This document shows, piece after piece, positions 24,687-33,481 of a stretch of DNA of 53,073 nucleotides. The stretch's first letter is position 1, and the number at the start of each line of letters is the position of its first letter. The notes beneath the pieces are model-generated. The model was not told where the DNA came from, did no database searches, and saw nothing but the letters and a program-made list of their open reading frames with translations. The DNA is from Bacteroidales bacterium Bact_09. Its GTDB lineage: Bacteria > Bacteroidota > Bacteroidia > Bacteroidales > UBA932. The stretch is taken from contig LUZA01000004.1 in the NCBI GenBank assembly GCA_001603455.1, positions 1-53,073 of the forward strand, read 5' to 3'. The position numbers and the translations under genes were made by a program.

Positions 24687-25982
24687 ATGAAAACGACTAA
24701 AAAGTTTTTACTTCCCGACCGGGAAATTCCCAAAGAATGGTACAATGTGCTGGCCGATCTGCCATCCCTGCAGCCGATGTTGCATCCTGCGACGCATAAG
24801 CCGGTCCGGCCGTCGGATCTGGAACCTCTCTTTGCCAAAGGACTCATTGAACAGGAATTTTCCAGGAAACGATGGATTGAAATACCTGAAGAAGTACGCA
24901 CGCTGTATAAAATATACAGGCCCACCCCGCTTGTCCGTGCCAGCGGCCTGGAGAAGGCATTAGATACCCCCGCCCGGATCTATTTCAAGAATGAAAGCGT
25001 TTCCCCTGTAGGATCCCACAAATTGAATTCGGCCTTACCCCAGGCCTATTACAATAAAATTGAAGGAGTACGCCGCCTGACGACAGAAACCGGGGCAGGT
25101 CAATGGGGCTCGGCCATCAGTATCGCAGCCAGGCATTTTGGCCTGGACATGGAAGTCTTTATGGTACGGCTGAGTTACGACCAAAAACCTTACCGCAAAG
25201 TGGTCATGCAAACTTACGGAGGCAGGGTGATTCCTTCTCCGAGTAATACGACAGAAGCCGGGCGAAAATTTCTGGCTCAAAAACCAGACACCACCGGATC
25301 GCTGGGCATGGCCATTTCCGAGGCCTGTGAGAGAGCCGCTCTTGATCCTGATACAAGGTACACCCTGGGGAGTGTCCTGAACATGGTCATGTTGCATCAG
25401 ACCATCATAGGACTGGAGGCCGAACGTCAGTTTGAAATGGCACAGGATTATCCCGATACCATCATAGGTTGTTTTGGGGGCGGTTCCAATTTTGGCGGAA
25501 TCAGCCTTCCTTTCCTCAGGCACCAGCTGGCTGGGAAAGCCAAATTTGACCTGATTGCGGCAGAAAGTACGGGATGTCCCAAGTTAACCAAAGGAGCTTT
25601 TCGTTACGATTATGGGGATTCTGCAGGGCTAACACCGCTGATACCGATGTACACCCTGGGGTATGACTATGAACCGGAGGCAATACATGCCGGAGGATTA
25701 AGGTATCACGGCGCCGGTGCCATCATGAGTCAATTACTAAAGGATAATATAATCCGTGCCATGGATATTGACCAGCATGAATGTTTTAAAGTAGGGAAAT
25801 TATTTGCCCAGAGTGAAGGTATTATTCCTGCGCCCGAATCTACACATGCCATTGCGGCTACGATCCGGGAAGCCCTTAAGGCTAAAGAAGAAGGCCACGA
25901 AAAAGTGATATTGTTCAATCTTTCCGGTCACGGCCTTCTTGATCTGGGTGCCTATGAGGCATTTCTCAACGGGCAGCTTTAA
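24687..25982 (+). CDS. trpB: Tryptophan synthase beta chain, TrpB2 type
   Basis: This PLP enzyme condenses indole with serine (or O-phosphoserine) to tryptophan. The 431-residue length, with an N-terminal extension ([14 protein letters not shown] follows at about residue 77), marks the TrpB2 subfamily, which does not need TrpA. PLP lysine is in SHKLNSA, and the phosphate-binding loop is [10 protein letters not shown]. No trpA or other trp gene is nearby. It is controlled by the Trp attenuator immediately upstream, and its 3' end overlaps the convergent amidotransferase gene by 17 bases. Confidence 0.93.
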   Translation: MKTTKKFLLPDREIPKEWYNVLADLPSLQPMLHPATHKPVRPSDLEPLFAKGLIEQEFSRKRWIEIPEEVRTLYKIYRPTPLVRASGLEKALDTPARIYFKNESVSPVGSHKLNSALPQAYYNKIEGVRRLTTETGAGQWGSAISIAARHFGLDMEVFMVRLSYDQKPYRKVVMQTYGGRVIPSPSNTTEAGRKFLAQKPDTTGSLGMAISEACERAALDPDTRYTLGSVLNMVMLHQTIIGLEAERQFEMAQDYPDTIIGCFGGGSNFGGISLPFLRHQLAGKAKFDLIAAESTGCPKLTKGAFRYDYGDSAGLTPLIPMYTLGYDYEPEAIHAGGLRYHGAGAIMSQLLKDNIIRAMDIDQHECFKVGKLFAQSEGIIPAPESTHAIAATIREALKAKEEGHEKVILFNLSGHGLLDLGAYEAFLNGQL

Positions 25983-26757
25983 CCAGGTGCCGGAATAGGG
26001 GAAGCAGGGTGTTGTCCCCCTGTGAAACAGGGCCTTCGGGATGGAATTGCACGCCCAGCACGCCGGGATTGCCTTTCATCTCGATGGCTTCTATTATACC
26101 GTCCCGGGCAACGGCTGAAACGATAAATCCCGGAGCCACATCTTTTACGGCCTGGTGATGGTATGAATTTACCCGGTATGTGTTGTCCTTTTCCAGGATA
26201 TCCTTCAATATATCGAATAATGTGGTTCCCCGGTTAACCGTTATGGAATGTGTGCCATATTCCCTTGGAGCGTTCTGCCGGTGTTTAACAGGTGTAGCTG
26301 ACCTTACCTGGGACGGGATATCCTGATACAGTGTTCCGCCAAAAGCAACATTCAGTATTTGTTCTCCACGGCATATGCCCAGCACGGGGATACCCCGTTC
26401 CACGGCGGCGCGGGCCAGGTGAATGTCAAAGAAATCCCTTATCGGGACAATACTTTCCATGGCGGGAAGTGGTTCTTCTCCATACCAACGCAAAGGATCC
26501 ACATCTTCGCCGCCCGTGAGGATAAGTCCGTCAATGGATTCTACCATGCGGGCGATTGCCTTGAGATCATCCGTTGCCGGAAGAATAACAGGGATGCCCC
26601 CGGCTTTTCTTACCGAGATGATGTACGTGTTGGGCACACTGCTCTGACTTGTTTCATAGGTAGCCGAAAGTCCTATTACGGGTACTTTTTCCTGTGCCTG
26701 TAAAGCGGTTACCAAAAGGTTTGCAGCAAACAAGTATACAAATAATTTGCGTGTCAT
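25966..26757 (-). CDS. Secreted class I glutamine amidotransferase-like hydrolase (peptidase C26)
   Basis: This 263-residue protein has a signal peptide ([20 protein letters not shown], cleaved near QAQ). A gamma-glutamyl hydrolase/PuuD-like domain follows. The nucleophile is in GICRGEQ, with the His-Glu pair in QFHPEG, and LTGGEDVDP is the family oxyanion region. It would act in the periplasm on a gamma-glutamyl substrate; which one is not visible. The chosen start overlaps the stop of the upstream serine hydrolase as ATGA, so the two are translated together. Confidence 0.85.
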   Translation of the reverse strand: MTRKLFVYLFAANLLVTALQAQEKVPVIGLSATYETSQSSVPNTYIISVRKAGGIPVILPATDDLKAIARMVESIDGLILTGGEDVDPLRWYGEEPLPAMESIVPIRDFFDIHLARAAVERGIPVLGICRGEQILNVAFGGTLYQDIPSQVRSATPVKHRQNAPREYGTHSITVNRGTTLFDILKDILEKDNTYRVNSYHHQAVKDVAPGFIVSAVARDGIIEAIEMKGNPGVLGVQFHPEGPVSQGDNTLLPLFRHLVKAAR

Positions 26758-28241
26758 TTCCGGGCCCTCCAAAGCCCCATGTTTTCGTTTTGTTTCAGAT
26801 CAAGATCAAAAGTCAGGAGGTGATCCTCCATGACAAATTTTAAATTAAAGGCCGCTCCCCCAGAACGAAAACGGAAAATTCCCCCGTTAATGTGGGTCAT
26901 CAGGTGTTTGCGATAAGGAAAATTTTCCGGGCCGAGAGTAATATACAATTCCCCGTTTTCTAAAGTAATAACAGCCTGTCCCAGGGCCGGATGGTCATAA
27001 ATACCCGTATATTCATTATAAGGAGCAGCCGGTTCCACAATCATGTTTGCGTTTCCCTGTTGTTCCTTTTCTTCCCTTTCCCTGGCGTTGGCAAGGTATT
27101 TTTCCAGTGCCTGGCCGCTGTAATCCTGTGGGGGAAGATTCATGTAATAATCTATTATGTGGCGCATAATGGCGTAGCGGGGTTCTGAAGGCGGCTCACA
27201 ATTACTGAGCCACATAATGCCCAGTTCCAGTTCAGGAACAAAAGCGCATATGGCTGTGAATCCCCATGTGGTGCCCGTGTGGAACCATACGCGGTAACGG
27301 TTATTCTGTTCTACGAACCAGCACGGTGCGTAAATGTTGGTTTTGCTTTCGGTCTGTGATGTGATAAGCTGTCCTCTGTGCAGATAATCCATCTGGGCGG
27401 CGGAAAGGAGCGTATCGCCGTCAAGAACCCCGTCTGATAAATGAAGACGGCACCATTGCATCATATCGGTCACCGTTGAATTGATGCCCCCGGCAGGTCC
27501 TATGACCGTTAGCCAGTAAAGGGCCTGTTCTTCCCCTGCCATCGGGGTAGTCTGGATACTGCCGTCACGACAGGTTGTTTCGTGGGGTGTATTTCCGGCG
27601 GCAGATGCCAGGAATCCTTCTTCATTGACAGAAGTGTTTTTCATTCCCAAAGGAATAAAGATCCTTTCCTGGAGGTTTTGTTCCCAGCTCTTCCCGGTTA
27701 CAGCTTCAATGATCTTTTCAGCTACAATGAACAACACGTTGTTATAACCGTATGTGGTCCTGAAACTGTTTGTCGGAGGGATGTCCTTCAACAAAGTATA
27801 GACATCATCCCGATCATATCCCAGGCAGGGGATATAGGTGCCGGCCTGTTCGGGCAGACCGGACCGGTGCAAGAAGAGGTCCCGGACCTGCATGTTGTCT
27901 GTTACCCATGGATCGTACATGGCAAAGTCGGGAAGGTACCATTTGATGGGATCATTCCAGTTTACCAATCCATCGTCGACCATCATGGCCATGAGTGTGG
28001 CCGTAAAAGATTTGCTGACCGATCCTATTTGGAAAACGGTATTTCCGTCAACGGGCAGACCGCTGCCGTTGCGTTTTTCACCAAATCCACCTGTAAATAC
28101 AATGGAATCATTTTTGATGACGGCCAGGGCAGAACCGGTGATATTCCAGTCTTCTGCTACTTTCAGAGCATAAAGGGAAAAGTCCTGGGCCCATGACAGA
28201 GCAGGTGCCAGGAGCAATATAAGTAAGATCTGTTTTTTCAT
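26754..28241 (-). CDS. Exported serine hydrolase, beta-lactamase/PBP4* fold
   Basis: This 495-residue protein has a signal peptide ending near SWAQ and a class C beta-lactamase-like domain. The motifs are SVSK (catalytic SxxK, residues 74-77), YGYNN (YxN, about residue 166) and HTGTTWGF (the KTG equivalent). A C-terminal lipocalin-like domain (about 380-495, PYNEYTGIYDHPALG) completes it. Such proteins include D-amino-acid esterases and peptidases; the substrate is unknown. It is paired with a secreted amidotransferase, suggesting joint work on extracytoplasmic peptides. The -7 motif ends exactly four bases before this ATG. Confidence 0.88.
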   Translation of the reverse strand: MKKQILLILLLAPALSWAQDFSLYALKVAEDWNITGSALAVIKNDSIVFTGGFGEKRNGSGLPVDGNTVFQIGSVSKSFTATLMAMMVDDGLVNWNDPIKWYLPDFAMYDPWVTDNMQVRDLFLHRSGLPEQAGTYIPCLGYDRDDVYTLLKDIPPTNSFRTTYGYNNVLFIVAEKIIEAVTGKSWEQNLQERIFIPLGMKNTSVNEEGFLASAAGNTPHETTCRDGSIQTTPMAGEEQALYWLTVIGPAGGINSTVTDMMQWCRLHLSDGVLDGDTLLSAAQMDYLHRGQLITSQTESKTNIYAPCWFVEQNNRYRVWFHTGTTWGFTAICAFVPELELGIMWLSNCEPPSEPRYAIMRHIIDYYMNLPPQDYSGQALEKYLANAREREEKEQQGNANMIVEPAAPYNEYTGIYDHPALGQAVITLENGELYITLGPENFPYRKHLMTHINGGIFRFRSGGAAFNLKFVMEDHLLTFDLDLKQNENMGLWRARK

Positions 28242-28245
28242 ATAG

Positions 28246-28269
28246 TAAAGATAGAATAAATTATCTTTG
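28246..28269. promoter_or_regulatory. Mirrored divergent -7 elements, both leaderless type
   Basis: TATCTTTA (minus, 28253-28246) and TATCTTTG (plus, 28262-28269) face outward only 8 bp apart. Each ends exactly four bases before its ATG (28241 for the serine hydrolase, 28274 for radA). Two start sites this close would compete for one polymerase footprint. Confidence 0.65.
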
Positions 28270-28273
28270 TATT

Positions 28274-29650
28274 ATGAGTAAAATAAAAAAGGCCTGGTTT
28301 TGCCAAAATTGCGGGGCCGAATCAGCTAAGTGGCTGGGGCGATGTCCCTCTTGTGGAGAATGGAATACTTTTGCCGAAGAGATCATCAGCACTGCGCGTG
28401 ACAGCACGGGAGAGGCCACCGCTGCATCAAAGGCTGTTCTCATACGCGAGATTCCCGCCAGGCTTCAGGATCGGATATTCCTCAACAACAGGGAATTGGA
28501 ACGCATTCTGGGCGGAGGACTCGTACCAGGTTCAGTCGTGCTCATCGGGGGTGAGCCGGGTATAGGCAAATCTACGCTCAGTCTGCAGATACCACTGCAT
28601 TCCCCGCATTTAAGAACATTGTACGTTTCCGGAGAAGAATCGGCACGCCAGATCAAGATGCGGGCCGAGAGGCTTGCTTCATCACAGACCGGGGACAGTC
28701 CACAGGACAATTGCCTGGTATTGTGTGAGACTATGCTCGAGAACATCCTGGACCAGGCCCGTGAAATACAACCCTCCTTGCTGATAATAGATTCCATTCA
28801 GACCGTCTATTCTCAAAGGCTTGACCCTTCCCCCGGAAGCGTTACCCAGGTCAGGGAATGTGCGGCCCGGCTGCTCAAATATGCCAAGGAAACCCACATT
28901 CCGGTAATCTTGGTCGGGCACATTACAAAGGAGGGGAGCATAGCGGGACCAAAGGTGCTGGAACACATCGTAGATGTGGTCCTTCAGTTTGAAGGGGACA
29001 ACACCCACGCTTATCGCATATTGCGGAGTATCAAGAACAGGTACGGATCGACAGCCGAACTGGCACTGTTTGAAATGACGCAAAAAGGGCTCAGGGAAGT
29101 AGAGAATCCTTCAGAGATGCTCATTCCCATGCACGATGAAAACCTGAGCGGTATTGCGGTGGCTGCCATGTTGGACGGGACCCGTCCGTTCCTGATAGAA
29201 ACTCAGGCCCTGGTAAGTACGGCTGCATACGGAACACCCCAAAGATCGGCGACCGGCTTTGATACGCGCAGGATGAATATGTTGCTGGCTGTTCTGGAAA
29301 AAAGGGCGGGATTCCACCTCTCTGCCAAGGATGTGTTCCTGAATATGGCCGGCGGTCTCAGGGTGGCAGATCCTGCTGTTGACCTGGCCGTGGCCTCGGC
29401 CGTTCTTTCCTCGGCCTTTGATCTGGCGATCCCGGCGCGATGGTGTTTTGCTGCTGAGGTGGGGCTGAGCGGGGAGATCCGTCCGGTACCCCATCTGGAA
29501 CGAAGGATCGCAGAGGCAGACCGTCTGGGATTCGAAAAGATATTCGTTTCGGGTTATAACGCTGCTGCGCATATTCCCAAAGGAACGCGCATTCAGGTGG
29601 AAAAAGTGACCGGAATGGGGCCGTTGAGCCGCAAGATCTTTAAAATTTAA
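28274..29650 (+). CDS. radA: DNA repair protein RadA (Sms)
   Basis: RadA is a RecA-related ATPase that promotes branch migration in recombination. The 458-residue protein has an N-terminal zinc motif (C10, C13, C24, C27) and a Walker A GGEPGIGKSTL near residue 95. The RadA-specific KNRYGS motif is near residue 252, and a C-terminal Lon-like domain has GLSGEIRPVPHLERRI. The start is fixed by the -7 element four bases upstream. Its last 11 bases overlap the convergent outer-membrane protein gene. Confidence 0.97.
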   Translation: MSKIKKAWFCQNCGAESAKWLGRCPSCGEWNTFAEEIISTARDSTGEATAASKAVLIREIPARLQDRIFLNNRELERILGGGLVPGSVVLIGGEPGIGKSTLSLQIPLHSPHLRTLYVSGEESARQIKMRAERLASSQTGDSPQDNCLVLCETMLENILDQAREIQPSLLIIDSIQTVYSQRLDPSPGSVTQVRECAARLLKYAKETHIPVILVGHITKEGSIAGPKVLEHIVDVVLQFEGDNTHAYRILRSIKNRYGSTAELALFEMTQKGLREVENPSEMLIPMHDENLSGIAVAAMLDGTRPFLIETQALVSTAAYGTPQRSATGFDTRRMNMLLAVLEKRAGFHLSAKDVFLNMAGGLRVADPAVDLAVASAVLSSAFDLAIPARWCFAAEVGLSGEIRPVPHLERRIAEADRLGFEKIFVSGYNAAAHIPKGTRIQVEKVTGMGPLSRKIFKI

Positions 29651-30281
29651 CGGAAAGTCCGGCGTTGAAGACTCCCTTGTAACCCAGGCCAAGATCGGCA
29701 AATATGCCCAAAGTACTGCCCCACCTTACGTGTAGCGGGCTCAGGTGATAAGCGAACCTCCACCGGGCCGTATCCTGCGAAATATCCTGGGACGAGGATA
29801 AAATCATTTCCTGATCGTCTATCCAGCGGGTAGCTCCGGCCGCCGCATGTGCCGATATTTCCCATAACCCTGTCCGGAAATAAACCCAATGGGCCGTTAA
29901 CAGGCCGGTAAGGCTTAGAACACTACTCTTGAAAACAACCGTACCGGTGTCTTTGCCGGCCATTTTCATCATGGCGGCACTGATCCCCAAATAGCCGCCA
30001 AAACTCATGTAAGGTGATGTATAATACTTATACCCCAAAGCGGCAACACCTGTATAGACAAAACGGTCCGGGACATAGATCTTCCCATCTTTTGCCACAG
30101 ACGTTTCACGTCGTATCTGGGTGCTCAGTTCCTGGAACGTAGGTGCGCCATACTGCAGAAATATTTCGTGACGGGTATATGTTATGTAATCGTAGCGGTC
30201 GTACTGTGCCAGAAGCGTTTGAGCAGAGGTTAGCATGATGGCGGCTGCCATCAGCAGTATCAGAATAGACAATCGTTTCAT
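29640..30281 (-). CDS. Outer-membrane beta-barrel protein, unknown
   Basis: This 213-residue protein has a signal peptide (about residues 1-20, MKRLSILILLMAAAIMLTSA). Alternating hydrophobic strands rich in Tyr, Phe and Gly follow, and the C-terminus ends in Phe (VKF), as in outer-membrane barrels of eight strands or so. No family name is evident. It overlaps the upstream flippase-like gene by four bases, so both are one transcript. Confidence 0.72.
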   Translation of the reverse strand: MKRLSILILLMAAAIMLTSAQTLLAQYDRYDYITYTRHEIFLQYGAPTFQELSTQIRRETSVAKDGKIYVPDRFVYTGVAALGYKYYTSPYMSFGGYLGISAAMMKMAGKDTGTVVFKSSVLSLTGLLTAHWVYFRTGLWEISAHAAAGATRWIDDQEMILSSSQDISQDTARWRFAYHLSPLHVRWGSTLGIFADLGLGYKGVFNAGLSVKF

Positions 30282-31288
30282 TGTTTTGCCTGTTTGGTTT
30301 TATTGTTTTTATTAGTAACGCCCATATAGATGACAGCGAACAAACCGGTCAGGAGCATGGTGCAAGCCTGTGATTCGTGGCTGATGGTGGCAAAAACCAT
30401 ACCGTTGGTCTGTGTCAGACCGTAAACAGCCATCAATGCCAGTGTCACAATGAAATGGAAAGCACCGATGCCGCCCTGTACAGGTACGACCCAGCCAAAG
30501 CTCCCGACAACCATCAGGAAAAGAGCATCGATCAGGGTAAGCTCTCCCCGCAGGGGTGTGGCCAAAATGGTGCAGTAACTGGTGCATACGTAAAGAAACC
30601 ACATGAGAATGGTCAAAAAGAAGAAATGACCTTTTCGGGGCATTTTAAGGCTTTGGACCAATCCTTTCCAAATACCGGTGAAAAATCCGGAGATTTTTCT
30701 TATGACCTTAAGCTTTCCAAGTTGTTTACGAAATATATATCCGGCGATTATCAGAACCAGCGGAATTCCTGTCACCAGTATGACGGCCGTCAGGGTAGAT
30801 CCGCCCAGCCGGTCAATGAAAGGGTCCCAGATTTGGGTGATCATGAAATGCCCGAACACGTTCCGACGCAGGAAAGCCACGGCTATGGTTATGATCAAAA
30901 GGCAAAGCATATCAAAGGTCCTTTCCAGCAATACAGTTCCCAGTACTTTATCAAAGCCCAGTCCGGCGCGTTGTGCCACTACGCCGCAACGTGCGACCTC
31001 ACCGGCCCGCGGTAACGCAAAATTGGTCAGATAGGCTATTCCCACACCATTGAAAGTGTCTATCCTTTTGACGGGTTTTCCCAAGCTCAGGAGGATGATC
31101 CGCCAGCGAGCTGCTCTTATGTAGAAAGAAAAAGCCCCTACCACAATGGACATCAGGATCCAGAAATAATCTGCCGATCGCAGACCATCCATGAAATCGC
31201 TCCAATGGATGCCCCTGAAAGAAAAGTACAGTAACACAAGGGCAAGTGTGGCAAATAATACCACTTTCAGGAGTTTTTTCCAGTTCAT
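30278..31288 (-). CDS. Lysylphosphatidylglycerol-synthase-like/UPF0104 membrane protein
   Basis: This 336-residue polytopic protein (eight or so helices) matches the family of MprF flippase-type integral membrane proteins. It has the motifs YIRAARWRIIL near residue 57, NFALPRAGEVARCGVV near 90 and a C-terminal Gly-rich GSFGWVVPVQGGIGAFHF. Known members are tied to phospholipid or isoprenoid-lipid handling; the substrate here is unknown. It has its own -7 element, with little untranslated leader, and is divergent from the PfkB kinase. Confidence 0.8.
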   Translation of the reverse strand: MNWKKLLKVVLFATLALVLLYFSFRGIHWSDFMDGLRSADYFWILMSIVVGAFSFYIRAARWRIILLSLGKPVKRIDTFNGVGIAYLTNFALPRAGEVARCGVVAQRAGLGFDKVLGTVLLERTFDMLCLLIITIAVAFLRRNVFGHFMITQIWDPFIDRLGGSTLTAVILVTGIPLVLIIAGYIFRKQLGKLKVIRKISGFFTGIWKGLVQSLKMPRKGHFFFLTILMWFLYVCTSYCTILATPLRGELTLIDALFLMVVGSFGWVVPVQGGIGAFHFIVTLALMAVYGLTQTNGMVFATISHESQACTMLLTGLFAVIYMGVTNKNNKTKQAKQ

Positions 31289-31295
31289 AACCGTG

Positions 31296-31339
31296 CAAAG
31301 TTACAAAAAAAGGACATTCAGAAAATTGAGTTAAATTTG
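31296..31339. promoter_or_regulatory. Divergent -7 elements between flippase-like gene and PfkB kinase
   Basis: TAACTTTG (minus, 31303-31296) ends seven bases before the ATG at 31288. TAAATTTG (plus, 31332-31339) ends 17 bases before the ATG at 31357. They are 28 bp apart. Confidence 0.55.
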
Positions 31340-31356
31340 TCGTAAATAATAGCGTT

Positions 31357-32349
31357 ATGAAATCTATTCTTGGGATCGGGAATGCCCTTACGGATATCCT
31401 CGCTTTATTACCCGATGACTCTTTGCTGGAACGGTTCCACCTGCCGCCCGGCAGCATGCAGCATGTAGATGCGCTGACTGCCGAAAAGATCTGGCAGAAT
31501 CTCAAGCCAATAGGAGTGCAATACGTGGCCGGAGGTTCAGCCGCCAACACCATAACAGGGACGGCTGTGCTGGGCATGCCTTCGGGATTCATTGGCAAAG
31601 TGGGCGATGATGAACTGGGGTCGCTGTTTTATGCCGATCAGCATCGCAACGGGATCAAATCGTGTTTGCTGAAAGGAGTTCATTCTTCCGGCAGGGCAAT
31701 GGTTTTTGTTACCGAACCCGATGCAGATCGTACGTTTGCCGTTTATCTGGGAGCAGCCCTGGAACTGGTGCCCAATGACCTTGCTCCGGACATGTTCCAA
31801 GGATATGATTATTTTCATATAGAAGGCTACCTGGTGCAGAACCAGCATCTTGTAAGAAAGGCGGTAAGGCTTGCAAAAGAGGCGGAAATGATCATTTCCA
31901 TAGATATGGCCAGTTATAATGTGGTGGAAAGCAACAATTCCTTTTTGCATGATATAGTGGAAAATTATGTGAACATAGTTTTTGCCAACGAAACAGAAGC
32001 TTTATCATTTACCGGTAAGGAACCTCGGGAGGCGTTGAGGGAAATATCGCAAATCTGCGACATAGCTGTGGTAAAGATGGGAAAACAGGGATCCATGGTC
32101 AGAAGCGGCAACAAGGAATATGATATTATAGCATGGCCCGGTGTATCCATTGATGCCACTGGTGCGGGGGATCTCTATGCAGCCGGCTTTCTGTATGCTC
32201 ATTCACTGGGGCTCTCCTTAAATAAGTGTGGCGATATTGGCTCAATGGTTGCGGCCAAAGTCGTGGAAGTTGTAGGTCCCAAGATAGATATACCACGCTG
32301 GAAGGCAGTAAAACAAGAAATTCGTCAACGGATCCAGGACCCTGAATAA
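31357..32349 (+). CDS. PfkB-family sugar/nucleoside kinase
   Basis: This 330-residue carbohydrate kinase has the N-terminal GIGNALTDILA, the GGSAANT signature, and DATGAGDLYAAGFLY (PfkB signature 2, with the catalytic Asp). It is close to adenosine kinase/ribokinase-like proteins of Bacteroidota. The substrate cannot be set from motifs alone. It is immediately followed (one base) by DAHP synthase/chorismate mutase, so the two are co-transcribed, which suggests a metabolic link that is not obvious. Confidence 0.85.
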   Translation: MKSILGIGNALTDILALLPDDSLLERFHLPPGSMQHVDALTAEKIWQNLKPIGVQYVAGGSAANTITGTAVLGMPSGFIGKVGDDELGSLFYADQHRNGIKSCLLKGVHSSGRAMVFVTEPDADRTFAVYLGAALELVPNDLAPDMFQGYDYFHIEGYLVQNQHLVRKAVRLAKEAEMIISIDMASYNVVESNNSFLHDIVENYVNIVFANETEALSFTGKEPREALREISQICDIAVVKMGKQGSMVRSGNKEYDIIAWPGVSIDATGAGDLYAAGFLYAHSLGLSLNKCGDIGSMVAAKVVEVVGPKIDIPRWKAVKQEIRQRIQDPE

Positions 32350-32350
32350 A

Positions 32351-33421
32351 ATGAACCATCCGATTATCATAGCAGGCCCCTGCAGTGCCGAAACGCAGGA
32401 ACAGGTACGATCTGCGGCCGTACAGCTTAAGGACTTCCGATTGCCCCAACCGGCCGGAGGCGGAGGTATATCTTTTTTTCGGTCCAGTATATGGAAATCC
32501 AGGACACGTCCCGGGACATTCGAAGGTATAGGAGAGATGGGACTTCCCTGGCTGACTGCCGTTCAGGAAGAACTGGGGCTCCCCGTATGCACCGAGGTGG
32601 TTTCTGCACATCACGTTGAGCTGGTGCTTAAAGCCGGGCTGCAGGCGGTCTGGCTCGGTACCCGTACAACAGCCAATCCATTCCTGGTAGAAGAGATCGC
32701 CAAAGCCCTTGAAGGAACTTCACTGCATATTTTTGTGAAAAATCCCATCAATCCGGACCTGGATTTGTGGATAGGAGCCGTACAGCGTATGTTAAGGTAT
32801 AGTCAGCATGTGTATGCCATACACCGGGGTTTCAGCGATTATCATGTCGGAAAGCTGCGAAACGCTCCGTTGTGGAGGATCCCAATAGAATTTAAGGTGC
32901 GAATGCCCGGGATACCCCTGTTATGTGATCCTTCGCATCTTTCGGGCAATACGGCGTTCATTCCGGAATTGGCACAAAGGGCGCTTGATCTGAACTTTGA
33001 CGGGCTAATGCTTGAAGTACATCCCAGGCCGTGTAAGGCCTTGTGTGATGCCCGGCAGCAGCTAGATCCCGACGCCTTCAGGAAACTGATGCAGTCATTG
33101 TCCTGGAGGAGATCGATCGTGCCTGACGATTCGTTGTTGGAAGAAAGAATTGTCATAGATGCCATACGTACTCGGATAGATGTTCTGGATGATGACCTGG
33201 TGGACATCCTGGCACAACGGATGTCCCTGGTTGATCAGATAGGCCAGGTAAAAAAACGCGGCGGTGTAGAGATCATACAGATTGAACATTGGAATGCTGT
33301 CTCATCCCGTATCCGCAGGCTGGCGGCTGAAAAGGGACTGGACGACTCCTTTATAGAAGAAGTGTACAAGGCTATTCACCAGCAATCCATCAAACGGCAG
33401 GAAAAAATCATCAGGGAATGA
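32351..33421 (+). CDS. Bifunctional DAHP synthase / chorismate mutase
   Basis: This 356-residue fusion joins a KDOPS-type 3-deoxy-7-phosphoheptulonate synthase to a C-terminal AroQ-type chorismate mutase. The synthase domain is residues about 5-255: IIIAGPCSAETQEQ, WKSRTRPGTFEGIG and LCDPSHLSGNT. The mutase domain is about 265-350: RTRIDVLDDDLVDILAQR. The arrangement opens aromatic amino-acid synthesis and lets chorismate-pathway products act on both activities. In the mutase, the position usually Arg in the RW-type motif reads His (IEHWNAV), which may lower activity. Confidence 0.9.
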   Translation: MNHPIIIAGPCSAETQEQVRSAAVQLKDFRLPQPAGGGGISFFRSSIWKSRTRPGTFEGIGEMGLPWLTAVQEELGLPVCTEVVSAHHVELVLKAGLQAVWLGTRTTANPFLVEEIAKALEGTSLHIFVKNPINPDLDLWIGAVQRMLRYSQHVYAIHRGFSDYHVGKLRNAPLWRIPIEFKVRMPGIPLLCDPSHLSGNTAFIPELAQRALDLNFDGLMLEVHPRPCKALCDARQQLDPDAFRKLMQSLSWRRSIVPDDSLLEERIVIDAIRTRIDVLDDDLVDILAQRMSLVDQIGQVKKRGGVEIIQIEHWNAVSSRIRRLAAEKGLDDSFIEEVYKAIHQQSIKRQEKIIRE

Positions 33422-33481
33422 GCCGGATTATCTTATCGGACGATTTTAGTATCGTGCGGGGGTTGATCCCAGCCGGAACGC

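Noticed and set aside
33422-33481. A terminator between the DAHP synthase fusion and kdtA
   Set aside because: No stable hairpin followed by T residues is visible on either strand.
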